A stretch of DNA of 64,000 nt from Penicillium oxalicum (taxonomy: Eukaryota; Ascomycota; Eurotiomycetes; Eurotiales; Aspergillaceae): contig NC_064655.1 in the NCBI RefSeq assembly GCF_001723175.1, positions 1 to 64,000 on the forward strand. Direction: 5' to 3'. The notes under the pieces are model-generated. The model ran no database searches. It worked only from the letters and a program-made list of their open reading frames with translations, and was not told the DNA's origin. Shown piece by piece: positions 55,007 through 64,000 of this stretch. Both the position numbers and the translations under genes were made by a program. Each line of letters starts with the position of its first letter. Positions within the stretch are counted from its first letter, which is position 1.

Positions 55007-55014
55007 TATAAAAG
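55007..55014 (+). promoter_or_regulatory. TATA box of the coiled-coil gene at 55083
   Basis: TATAAAAG lies 76 bp upstream of the ATG, matching the spacing seen for two other genes in this window. Confidence 0.6.
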
Positions 55015-55082
55015 GGTCCTAACACAAGGATTGCAATATTGTTTTTCCATTAGAGTGAAAAGCTTAGGTTTCGATCACAGAG

Positions 55083-55672
55083 ATGGAAACCAAAGAGGAA
55101 GTACCGGTAGTCCAAGAATTTTGCGAAACCCATCCCGACGCGAATGATCATCAGCCATCGGAAGCCGCGCCTTCAGATATCACAACGGTAAGTTTTAGAT
55201 GCCTCAACGTGAGTCCTGAAGAAGAAGTTCTGACTAACAGCAACAGCTTAACCTACTTCAAACTAATGACCAACACACTCTGATGATACGGCCATTCCAG
55301 TCTGTCCTGGATACGCTGGATAAGCTGGAGCGCGACGACCCGAGGCTAGCTTTCCAGGCAGCGAGGCTGGTGGGGCTGTTTCGGCGGTTGTGGGAGTCTT
55401 GTGTCACCAAGCATGTGGACGTGCAGGGACTCGAAAATACAAATGCGGCTCTCAGAGCTGAGAATGTCCAATTGAGCCAAGAGGAGGGACGGTTGAAAAA
55501 GCGCGAGGAAGAACAAGCTACTCGCCTCGCATCCTTCCATGAGGGCATGGAGCACGCCAGAGAACAAATGCTCGAGGCACTAAAGAACTGGAATATGTAC
55601 GTGTCCAGCGACGTGAGGTTGGCTTCGCAAGAAATTTCGGCGAATGAGTTATGCAGTGGCGCACGACACTGA
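55083..55672 (+). CDS. Small coiled-coil protein (176 aa)
   Basis: Exons 55083-55187 and 55247-55672 join in frame (GTAAGT donor, CTAAC branch) to 176 residues. An acidic N-terminus of about 35 residues is followed by a helical domain: MIRPFQSVLDTLDKLERDDP, VGLFRRLWESCV, then a heptad-rich stretch ALRAENVQLSQEEGRLKKRE and EHAREQMLEALKNW. No targeting signal is present and the family is not recognised. The order LWESxV, LxAEN, ALKxW is echoed in the 107-aa protein at 62830-63153, so the two may be distant relatives. Confidence 0.6.
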
Positions 55673-56041
55673 TTGATGAGGGTCCCTTACTGTATTCATA
55701 ATACTGTCTATGACTTTTAACATAGCTCTTTTGCGAAAGGCAGCAAGAAGATTGCAACATAGAGAGGTTCAATAATGCTGATGGAATAGTAACATCGAGT
55801 CCCCCGTCGTTTATCGTATAAGCTTTATGTATATCTCTGTCGCCCGAAAGGTATATTACCGACGTCAGAGCTATATTACTTTTGAATTGATTCATTGTTG
55901 GCACTCTCCACCTAGATGCTTATTTAGATGTTCCGCAGTCTGCGCTCCGTGCGCAAAGACGCACTTCGAATCAGATGTGGGGTTTAAATGGAGCAAACTT
56001 AGAGCAAATATTTCGGGCTTAGTAATGATTTATAACCGATA
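55673..56041. other. Intergenic flank of the Fot1-like transposon
   Basis: No gene is seen. The last 55 bases (from AAATGGAGCAAACTTAGAGC) resemble 57976-58030 on the other side of the transposon. Confidence 0.5.
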
Positions 56042-57921
56042 ACGTAATTCCCGCATGACCGGGTCACCCGGTTGAGCGGGTCACCTACCCCCATCAGAAT
56101 ATTTCAAGATCTATTATCTCAACCAACACCCATTAATTCAACTAAATATAGCGATTTTTACATGTATTAATCCTGTGGCCAATTTCCCTACACCCACTAC
56201 ACCTAGGCGGGGCCCTGGTAGGTGGTGGATTTGCCTGACTAGGCAATTCGCCCTGCACATGCGATACTACCCTATTAGCTTCTACCGGCTGGTTTAGCTG
56301 TTTAATTAGCTGTAGGCCCTCTTCGACGCTTAGACCCCCTTCGCAGGGTATCTTCCTATTCGACCGATTGCGCTTCTTGACGATTCTCTCGTTCGCTATG
56401 CGTAGATTCGCGTTCTCCTGCGCAAGCAATGCAGTGTTATATAGCGCTTCGCTATGGCCCTTGATAATCCGATCTAATAGAGCATTTGATGGGCTCGGAG
56501 GGCTTTTCGACCGCTGCTTTAATAGATCTTTGAGCATTGAAGCTTGCTTATGTAGCTGAACGACGGTTCGAGGCGTTTTTTGCGTGAATTGGCTAGATCT
56601 GCTGCTTGGCCGGCTGCTTGGTGGCGTAGGTGTTCGTAGGGAGATATTGAGCTTCGAAAGCACTCTTTCTGCATCGACTGGCACTAGGCCACTAGCTGCA
56701 AAGCTATTCTGAATGATAGATAGCTTTTGGAAGGCTTCTAGCCGCGCGTGTTGGTAGTTTTCTAAGAAATCGCACTTGTCGATATGGTTGTATCCCGTAC
56801 GCGCAAGATCGCTGACAAAACGGCTATACGCCCTCTTAATAACTGCAAAGCAGCCAACATCTAGTGGTTGTAGTAGATGCGACGAATGTGAAGGCATACA
56901 AAGAGGTATAATATCGTTTTCTGCGCAGATTCGGTCGAATTGGGGCGTAAGGTGGCTACCATGGCCGTCAAGAATTAGTAGACGAAACCGGCCGCGTATA
57001 CGCGAATTCGTTGATGGAATAAAGATCTTTTGTAGCCAGCGTAGGCTAATCTCATCGGTAGTCCAGCCGTTATCAGAGACCTCAAATCGCCAGTCTTTTG
57101 GTAGGTTATCGAACCAACTAGCAATAGCAACTTTGCCCTTAAAGATTATGCATGGCGGTAGCGAATAGCCATCTGCGCAGATTGCTTCGATAGCAGTAAC
57201 CCATTCACGATTTCCTGGCTGCAAAAGACGTCTCCGACCGTAGAATTCAGCTCGCGTAACCACTTTCTGCGAAGATATAAGGCCCATTGCGAAGCCTGTC
57301 TCATCGAAGTTGTAGATATCCTCCGGTTGTATCCCGTTCTCGTCAATCACGTTTTTTACGGTCGCAAACCAGGCTCGTAGGGCTTTTGGGTCTTCGTTTA
57401 ATGCGCGCTGGTAGTCGTATCGTACCGAGAAACGTGTTCGAAGCTCATCGCGACGTTCAACAAACTGAGATGGCCAATTCTTTCCAACAGTAGGCGGAGG
57501 CTGGCTACCGCGTGCAGCTAGTAGGATATTCGCCATCTCTCCAATAGTAGCAGGTCTAGGCGCTGCTCCACGTGAATCCATAGATATTATCCATTGTGTA
57601 AGTGCATCCTCTTCTAATTGCGTCAATTTATAGCGATTTGGGCGCTTATCAACACGTGCAATTCGGCCGTCGGCGCGTGCTTGTAGTGTAGAGAAGGGTA
57701 TTTCGTATAGCTTCGCTGCCGCGCGAAGAGAGGTGATACGGCCATCTTTGATATCGGAAAGGGCTAGCAAAACCTTGCCCTCCTGATTAGCCAATTTCTG
57801 CGAGGATTCAGAGCGAATTGGTGGCATAGTAGGTGGTTGAATTTAGTATGTAGGTAAGAAGACGCGATTTTGGATGGGGTGACCCGCTCAACCGGGTGAC
57901 CCGGTCATGCGGGAATTACGT
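56042..57921 (-). mobile_element. Intact Fot1/Pogo-like DNA transposon (1880 bp)
   Basis: Perfect 44-bp terminal inverted repeats start ACGTAATTCCCGCATGACCG and enclose one transposase gene. A TA dinucleotide flanks each end (56040-56041 and 57922-57923), the target duplication of Tc1/mariner elements. Each terminus holds two GGGTCACC motifs, likely transposase binding sites. No RIP damage is visible, so insertion is recent or RIP no longer acts here. Confidence 0.96.
56142..57827 (-). CDS. Fot1/Pogo-type DDE transposase
   Basis: The 561-residue frame is uninterrupted. Residues 12-55 form a psq-type helix-turn-helix (ITSLRAAAKLYEIPFSTLQA). Residues 65-140 form a CENP-B-type DNA-binding domain (EEDALTQWIISMDSRG, NWPSQFVERRDELRTR). 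The catalytic core has NFDETGF (Asp175), ILDGHGSH (Asp287) and LLQPLDVGCF (Asp323), a DDD triad with 35 residues between the last two, as in Pogo/Fot1. The C-terminus carries a CCHC-like knuckle (CSGCREIGHRINTC, about 544-557), which many relatives lack. The enzyme would cut and paste its own element at TA sites. The full-length frame and perfect ends suggest it may be active. Confidence 0.96.
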   Translation of the reverse strand: MPPIRSESSQKLANQEGKVLLALSDIKDGRITSLRAAAKLYEIPFSTLQARADGRIARVDKRPNRYKLTQLEEDALTQWIISMDSRGAAPRPATIGEMANILLAARGSQPPPTVGKNWPSQFVERRDELRTRFSVRYDYQRALNEDPKALRAWFATVKNVIDENGIQPEDIYNFDETGFAMGLISSQKVVTRAEFYGRRRLLQPGNREWVTAIEAICADGYSLPPCIIFKGKVAIASWFDNLPKDWRFEVSDNGWTTDEISLRWLQKIFIPSTNSRIRGRFRLLILDGHGSHLTPQFDRICAENDIIPLCMPSHSSHLLQPLDVGCFAVIKRAYSRFVSDLARTGYNHIDKCDFLENYQHARLEAFQKLSIIQNSFAASGLVPVDAERVLSKLNISLRTPTPPSSRPSSRSSQFTQKTPRTVVQLHKQASMLKDLLKQRSKSPPSPSNALLDRIIKGHSEALYNTALLAQENANLRIANERIVKKRNRSNRKIPCEGGLSVEEGLQLIKQLNQPVEANRVVSHVQGELPSQANPPPTRAPPRCSGCREIGHRINTCKNRYI

Positions 57922-57949
57922 TAATGACTCGCCATCGAATTTGTATTAA

Positions 57950-58110
57950 GAAGGAATTTGAGGGCAAACGACAATCAAGTGGGAGCAAACTTGGAGAAAA
58001 TACTTAGGAGTTAGTAATCATCTATAACAGGCACTGAAAAAATCTGTATTAAGAGGCAAGAAGTTGAGGGCCAACGACAATGAGATGGAGACATTGTTAC
58101 TGATGCCGCT
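57950..58110. repeat. Degenerate tandem repeat of about 95 bp beside the transposon
   Basis: TTTGTATTAAGAAGGAATTTGAGGGC...CAATCAAGTGGG recurs as TCTGTATTAAGAGGCAAGAAG...CAATGAGATGGA about 95 bp later. The segment AGCAAACTTGGAG...TTAGTAATCATC also matches 55987-56030 across the transposon. The array existed before the transposon landed in it. Confidence 0.6.
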
Positions 58111-58312
58111 CGTTATTTCCACGAAACAAATAACGTGCACCTGCAGTAACCTTTTTCCAGGCGTCAGACTGAAGACGTTTCACAGCAGATATTTGAGGAT
58201 ACTTGTTATATGATCTAGGGTCTATATTTGGGACAATCATCAGTCCTCGCGCATCCAGTCTCCCTGTATTTAGACAGACGTGATCGCCCTCACACCGGTA
58301 CAGACTACGAAA

Positions 58313-60186
58313 ATGTCCTTAGCAGGATCAAGAGTCCACCGGTGGTTTTCTCATATATCCATTCCCGAGGCTTATGCGCTTTGCGTGGCTCTGTTGTTTA
58401 TTGCTTGGCTACTCTACTCGGTTTGGCGGCATGGTTGGTCCTGGTGTCGGGAGGAACACCGGCAGGATCGACGCAAATGGCGCCTCAGACTAGCGAAACT
58501 CTGGTGGCGGCGTTTCTCTTACTCCATGTTGCAAATGCTCACGTGGGTTGACATCCCCACATGGAGCCAAGCCAGCGTACTGGCTATGATGCTTGCGGGA
58601 AACATCGTTGCTTTGTCTTTCAGGGCCACATCTTGGACCATGGTCCAAAATCGAGCAGGGTGGCTGGCGGTTATCAACATCGCTCCGCTTTGTACAGGAC
58701 TCAACTTCGGACTTCCGTCTGATCTGTTCTACGTCGACCGGCATTCTTTCGCCTGGTTTCATCGATGGACGGGACGTATCTTCGTCTTTCATTCCCTCCT
58801 CCACGGTATCTCGGCCGCCTCGAGGGTTCATCTCTCTGTCGTTACATCTCCCCGATATCTCCTCCCAATTCTGGTAAGCTACATCTAAACTCCAAATGCA
58901 GCCTCTACTAAATGACTCTCGCAGGCAGGGGTTTGTTTCATTCTGATCATTCCCGCCAGCTGGCCAGCTCTTCAAAGACGCCATACCCAGGTTGCTTTAA
59001 AGATTCACTACATTCTGGGGATTTGGGGCGTCAGTGCCTTAGGATACCACCTCATCGAGCGAAAGTCTCAGGGACGTTGGTATTTGCTGGGAGCAATCTG
59101 CCTTTGGGTGATCGTCAGCGGTGTCACGGGTGGATTTAGCCTAATTTCGAACAGGCCGTGGACTCATGATCGACCGGATATCCGTATGAGTGCGTCCAGT
59201 GGGCTGTTGTGGCTAGAACTCAAGCTGTTGCCACGCTGGAAAATCCGCCCAGGGCAATATCTGCAGCTATGGATGCCACGAGCTGGGCCGAGAGCCTGGA
59301 TCCACCTCCCTCTCCTTTACGTGGTCATATGCCACAATGACGATACGCACAATATTGTCCGCATGGTTACTCGGCCTCACACGGGTCTCATGCAATCCCT
59401 GTACGAAAGAAGCCGGGTGTCCTCGAGCAGCTTCCACCTTCCCACCACCGTGCTTGGTCCGTACGGGCGTCCCGTAGATCTGTTGGAATATGGTACCGTC
59501 GTGATGGTGGTCGAAGATATCGGGTTTTTCCGAGTACTTTCATATATCGAGATGTTGGTGGAGGCCAGTCGTCAGCGGAAAGCGTTAGTCCGAAAACTAG
59601 AGATTCTCTGGCAGGATGATGCGGTTGCAGGTAGGTCATTTTCAAGGTATACGGAATTTGAGCTAATCACATACAGCTTATCCTCCCTGGGTCAAGAAGT
59701 GGAGACAAGAGATTCTGAAAGCAGATTTCCGTGGCTTCAAGGTCCGTATTCGAGCCAAGAGTCAGTTAAGCATAGGCTGATTCCTTTCTCAGATTTTACA
59801 GTTCAAAATCTTTTGCGGCGAGACCACATCTAACGATGATCTGCCGACCTCGTACCGAGAAGAAGATCGGCTTTGCTTTTATCGTCATTCAGTGGACATA
59901 GGGAAAGAGATGAAGTGCTACATAAGAGAACGACGGGGGGATATGGTCGTGGCCGGTGAGTGACGGTCGTGACTGACTAGGTTCCGCTGGCAAAGCAGAT
60001 CTCTCTAATGCGTGTCATGCAGTGTGTGCGGGGGAAAAGATGCGCGAGTCAGTGAGGGATTGCGTGCAGCCCCATGTTGGCAGCAATCTTAGATTATTGA
60101 CCTTTGACCTGGGGCCGAGTCGTGTGTGGTCTGAACATCACGCAGCCAATTGGCCGGTCTCAGCAGACACAGCAGCCGTGGGATGA
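58313..60186 (+). CDS. Ferric-reductase-type transmembrane oxidoreductase (FRE family)
   Basis: Five exons (58313-58873, 58925-59630, 59677-59741, 59793-59955, 60023-60186) give 552 residues. Several membrane helices lead to the haem-binding segment FAWFHRWTGRIFVFHSLLHG, with paired His, and a later KIHYILGIWGVSALGYHL. The FAD part has RPGQYLQLWMP, though the usual HPF motif reads IHLPL. The NAD(P)H part has VLGPYGRP, then VMVVEDIGFFRVLSYI, where a Gly-rich GGIG is expected. The end reads MVVAVCAGEKMRESVRDCV. The family moves electrons from NADPH through FAD and haem to reduce Fe(III) or Cu(II) at the membrane. The altered motifs leave its activity in doubt. The third donor, GTCCGT, is weak. 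An ATG at 58280 is in frame. FRE genes are frequent Starship passengers. Confidence 0.83.
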
Positions 60187-61806
60187 CCAGTCTCCAGTTT
60201 CCGTCAGTGTCCTGAACGAGAATAAACAATATTCAAGAATGTTTTTACACCTCGCTCCAGGCATTCACAGAACATGAATAGGGCGATGGAAACAACATCA
60301 GAGCTTAAATGTCAGGAAAATGGTGATCGGCATCGTATTGACTTAAACAGTACCTCTGAGGTTTCGAGGATCTGGTATTCGGTATGGAGATTACGCGGAC
60401 TTTTCGCCACCTTTCGCAACCTCAGACATATATCTTCTAGGTCACAGGTATTCTCGAGGGTATTTTAACCCCCTCGACCCCTGCAGTATCAAAGGTCGAG
60501 AATCAACACTCTTTTGCATCTCTTCGTATTTCCCCTTATTGATTCCGTTGTCTTTCGCCGGCCAGTAAATCCACTGCATTACCATAGCTATACAGAGCAT
60601 CCCTGATATTAATTGATAGGGTTAGCCCTCCTTTCTTGTCATTTTCCAAACTACACAAAAGCTTAAGCACTCAGGATCCTCACTAATTTCCACTGAGTAT
60701 CATAATCCACAAGCTCCTCTTTTTTCCGTCATAATGTCAATCTGCTGGAAGTTCCGGAATGGCTACCGCCGGTGTATCCACCTCGTACTATAGAGCTTAC
60801 ACCTCATCCGCCGGGGAGAACAGATGCCGATCGCTGGAAAACTGATCGGGTCACTAAAGTGCTTTCTGTGGTAAAAGACAGATCGGCGGCCGTGGCGGAT
60901 CTGGGACCGAAGTGCATCAATTGACGACCGTTGTGGTTTGTGGTCCATCATCCTCATGTGGCCGGAAAAGGGTAACTGTGGGTGGGCTCTTTTCTGAACA
61001 TGATGGTAGCCGTTCCCTTGCCGTTCTGAGCCTGTGTCCGTTAGAAAGTTTGATCAATCGCGAAAACCCAGGAAGATAGAGGCCATATAACTATAGTACC
61101 TGCTGTTGATCCACAAAGTGGTACTTAGAAACCAACGCATAACGGAAACAAAGGAGGGATCATAGAGAATTAACTGATTTAGACGATGTGGGAAATGAGA
61201 CTATTAGTATCTAATCCGTCCTCTAGGGGCGAGGACGAAGACCAGACAGAATTAGACTCTACCAAGGGTAGATCATGCCAATCAATCGAGTACGGAAGAC
61301 TTAGTGATGATTGAGGAAGCCCTTGGCGTATAGGCAAGTTCTCCCCTTCGGACAAACGGATGGGTTGTTCAAACAGTTGTAGGGTTTCATTCTTAACGTT
61401 ATAGTGAAGCTTTCATGGTGATGAAGGAGAGAGCTAGGGACAACCAGGTGGTTCAATTGCTCTTACCAGTGTACGGTTTCACCGACACCGTACCAACTGA
61501 AATTCAACATTCTCATGAGGCTTGCGAAAGGGACTTAACATCTCGTTTAAACAGCTACGCAGGTCGCACTTGGTTTTACCTTTACCAGGAGATTTATTAG
61601 TTAAATTAACACTGTCACCGAATTTGAAGAGTAAAGTAGTAGAGACGACCGCTAACTAGTCTCTTGCGATATTCACTGACTAGTCCCTTGAGATATCTCG
61701 AGTTCTCCTCAAATCGCGCGATGCTAGGGAATGAAAGGTTGTTGAACTAGTTGTTTTCGTTGAGAAATGTCTGCCTAACCTAAAGGGACAAGCATCGATG
61801 CACAAG
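60187..61806. other. Intergenic stretch, nothing recognised
   Basis: Small frames at 60274-60468, 60763-60957 and 61415-61600 lack domains and coding bias. No repeat or RNA gene was noticed. Confidence 0.45.
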
Positions 61807-62463
61807 TCAAATTGTAAAGTTCTCCACTATGTTCTTAACAATATACCGTGGTTCAAGCATAGATAATGCTCTCACGGAACACGGAAACAAACAGCTTTTC
61901 TCAATTTCCGTCCGATAGTAATTCGATTCCAGAATAGGGCGAATGATCAATTGAAAGCGATAGTTGGCGTGCTCTCCAAAAGTAGCCTGAGACAGGACAT
62001 CCTCAATCTGCTCGCGCGTCCGCCGTAAATTCCCGAGTAACGATTCTATGCGGGGAAGGAAAAATAGATATTGCGCCAAGACCTCCCCGGTAGCAGCATG
62101 AAGTTTGCTAAGTCGAAACTCCAGCCACTGAAAGTCATCTAAGAGCAGGAAAGTAGAGATGTAGAGAAACAGATCGTCGGCACATGTATGAGGGCACAAT
62201 AGGTCTGGACCTGTCCAGAACGAGTAGCGACCGGCTGAAGTACCTGCTTCAAAGAAACATTCCACACGTGTGGACGTTGCGATAGTTGGGGCATAAAAGG
62301 CTTGCCTATTATATGGAAGGATGGTATCGTGACTGTCATTGTCGGATCCAATGGATGGTGGTGCGCTAGGTATATCATCGAATTCCGCCCAGAGAGACTC
62401 AAGATCGATATCGAATGGCTCGATCAAGAGGCGGTCCTCAGAAACCGAGTCCATTATGCTCAA
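61807..62463 (-). CDS. Hypothetical 218-aa protein
   Basis: A complete minus-strand frame of 218 residues. The N-terminal 60 residues are acidic and Ser-rich; the remainder is helical with Leu-rich segments (DDLFLYISTFLLLDDFQWLE, GEVLAQYLFFLPRIESLLGN, RTREQIEDVL) and a Cys pair near CPHTC. The layout is like the C-terminal regulatory part of some fungal transcription factors, but no DNA-binding domain is attached and I do not recognise the family. It could be a truncated gene whose 5' exons lie outside this frame. Confidence 0.5.
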   Translation of the reverse strand: MSIMDSVSEDRLLIEPFDIDLESLWAEFDDIPSAPPSIGSDNDSHDTILPYNRQAFYAPTIATSTRVECFFEAGTSAGRYSFWTGPDLLCPHTCADDLFLYISTFLLLDDFQWLEFRLSKLHAATGEVLAQYLFFLPRIESLLGNLRRTREQIEDVLSQATFGEHANYRFQLIIRPILESNYYRTEIEKSCLFPCSVRALSMLEPRYIVKNIVENFTI

Positions 62464-62829
62464 GAATATGACGATAGTCTCTAACTGAGATGCAGAGGGG
62501 TTATAGGTTATATAGGAATGCAGTATACTATAACATTAATAAAAACGCAGTGTGAAATTGATATCACTTTCGTTAGCCTGATATAGCGTGATCCTTTAAA
62601 ATAGCATATCTAAGGAAACTGGAATTTAGATAGGTGAGAATACTTATGAGAAGATTGTGCAAAGTCTACTTTCTGCTATCGTATCATTGTCCACCGTCGT
62701 AAATCAGTATAATTAACCGTTTAAAGTATTCACCCACCTCTAGGTTTTCTAATACGCGCCTCCTACCTAGTACTGCTCCACGGAAACACGTTGCAATACT
62801 CGCGCTCAGTCTTCCGTTAGCGCGGTCGA
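62464..62829. other. Intergenic stretch, nothing recognised
   Basis: AT-rich, between two minus-strand genes. It must hold the promoter of the 218-aa gene and the 3' end of the coiled-coil gene. Confidence 0.45.
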
Positions 62830-63153
62830 TCAACGGGTGATCAACGGGACTCGCAGTGATTTAAGCACCCTGACCACCGCATCCTGCACGGAATCGAACG
62901 CTTCTTGGCGGTCCCACAACACCAGCTCCTGGTCGGCGCAAGCCTGGTACAATCGATTGTTCGCGTGGATCAGCCAACCGTTCTCGGCTTGCAGCCGTCG
63001 CTGCTCCTCCTCCAAACGGATCTTACGCGCCGAATCGATCACGTAAGACTCCCACAGAAAAAGATAGAGATCAAAGAATTCCATTGTTGCGGACGTAAGC
63101 GGAGGATTCTCGTCCAGAATTCGTTTTATTTCTTCCATAAGAGACAATTTCAT
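62830..63153 (-). CDS. Small coiled-coil protein (107 aa)
   Basis: The complete frame starts MKLSLMEEIKRILDENPPLT and is almost wholly helical: FFDLYLFLWESYV, then RKIRLEEEQRRLQAEN, a short break and FDSVQDAVVRVLKSL. The register of LWESxV followed by LQAEN and a terminal helix resembles the 176-aa protein at 55083-55672. No targeting signal is present and the function is unknown. A further 5' exon cannot be excluded. Confidence 0.5.
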   Translation of the reverse strand: MKLSLMEEIKRILDENPPLTSATMEFFDLYLFLWESYVIDSARKIRLEEEQRRLQAENGWLIHANNRLYQACADQELVLWDRQEAFDSVQDAVVRVLKSLRVPLITR

Positions 63154-64000
63154 GCCACGAGGTACTGCCTATACCCCGTTAGTGGCCTCGGGGAATTATA
63201 CTTCACGGAAAGATCTTACCTACTTACCCTGATTCTATGTGGAGCACTCAGCGTCTTGTCTCTGGTTTGCTGCTCATTTGTGACTTGGGAGTCGTTTGCT
63301 TCAGAGTCGTCTCGTCTTCTCTTGCACGGGCGGTCGCCTCCAGCGACCGAGGTAGGGGCATCCATCGTATGATTATTTGCATGTAACCCTGGTCGAGTAG
63401 TATAGGATAGCTAGGTTTGTGATTATTTTGACCGCTTTATATTCCCGCTCAAAAGTTCTACTCAATCGATCGCCAGAAAGGTGGCAACTTATCTGCGCAG
63501 TGGTTCACCAGAATTTCACCGGATACTCATAATTTAAAATAGTCCCGCACATACAGGTGTTCAACAGAAAAGCTCGGCGTAGTCACATAACTCTGTAGGT
63601 GCAATTATTTTTTTCAGTTTGAGGATGTATAGTGTACAACCCACGTTTAACGTGCGAGGCTAGTTGGAATAAGAGGTAGCGTTGTAGAATTGAGGCTCAT
63701 AACCGTCTACGAAAGAGTCAAGTATTCTGGGTAGGGATGTGCCTATCGCAGTAGCATTCATCGGTGAAAAGATCTTGATCACTATTACTGAATGACCATT
63801 CCCGGCTAGGCCACAATCAAAAATCGTAAGGTGACTCCATCAAGCCACTACTCGGGCATGGGGCAAGGTACAGGGCGCCATTGCCCAAGAAGCCCCCCCA
63901 GGTACCCAAATCCGTTAACTCGATCAGTACGAAGTCCAGGTATGCATCAGGTGCTTGAGATTCCTTCAACGGATCTCGACGTCGAACCAAGAAGCGCTAG
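63154..64000. other. Right edge of the window, nothing recognised
   Basis: A plus frame at 62905-63372 is the antisense shadow of the coiled-coil gene and its upstream region. The rest is non-coding as far as can be seen. Confidence 0.4.

Noticed and set aside
1..64000. CRISPR arrays, rRNA or tRNA genes, secondary-metabolite cluster
   Set aside because: No spacer-repeat structure, no rRNA or tRNA pattern recognised by eye, and no polyketide, peptide-synthetase or terpene core gene in any frame.

Overview
The window is the end of a linear chromosome of a filamentous ascomycete (Pezizomycotina). It opens with about 140 bp of C-rich telomeric repeat. Its genes carry short GT-AG introns of about 45-70 nt with CTAAC/CTGAC-type branch sites. 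It holds families typical of these fungi (DUF3435 recombinase, GH18 chitinase, Asp f 4-like protein, Fot1/Pogo transposase) and long tracts damaged by repeat-induced point mutation (RIP). A member of the Eurotiales is my best guess from the gene families, but no marker gene settles it.

Layout. 1-5.6 kb: telomere, a subtelomeric repeat with a CACGTG palindrome, an intact 370-aa ORF of unknown function, an NmrA-like relic, then a gene graveyard. 5.6-9.46 kb: a second copy of the palindromic repeat and a Ty3/gypsy tangle so heavily RIP-mutated that CA/TG dinucleotides are nearly gone. 9.46-12.6 kb: an unmutated five-exon DUF3435 tyrosine recombinase, the family that moves Starship giant elements. 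13-29 kb: a 21-bp minisatellite, a mini MADS-like gene, a foldback repeat, several unknown genes, an Asp f 4-like secreted protein beside a GH18 chitinase, and a hotdog thioesterase. 29-38 kb: an AAA+ ATPase, a fungal kinase-like pseudogene broken only by stop codons, a degraded second copy of the ATPase, and a 606-aa intronless protein between direct repeats. 39.6-43.3 kb: a 3.66-kb element with 181-bp terminal inverted repeats carrying RIP-damaged deaminase-like and MYND-finger genes. 43.6-51.7 kb: a small protein ending in a CaaX box, a frameshifted DUF2841-like gene, a C2H2 regulator, a Cys-rich protein and a convergent gene pair. 55-63 kb: two small coiled-coil proteins, an apparently intact 1.88-kb Fot1/Pogo transposon, a ferric-reductase-type oxidoreductase and an unknown 218-aa protein.

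How it fits together. An intact recombinase sits directly against RIP-destroyed DNA, its transcription points into a gene-sparse cargo-like region, and a ferric reductase, a recurrent Starship passenger, lies downstream. This fits a Starship-like element or its remnant lodged beside a telomere. That reading is inference: I could not identify the far boundary or a target-site duplication. The exon structures given were assembled by hand from reading frames and splice consensus; they are not supported by transcript data.
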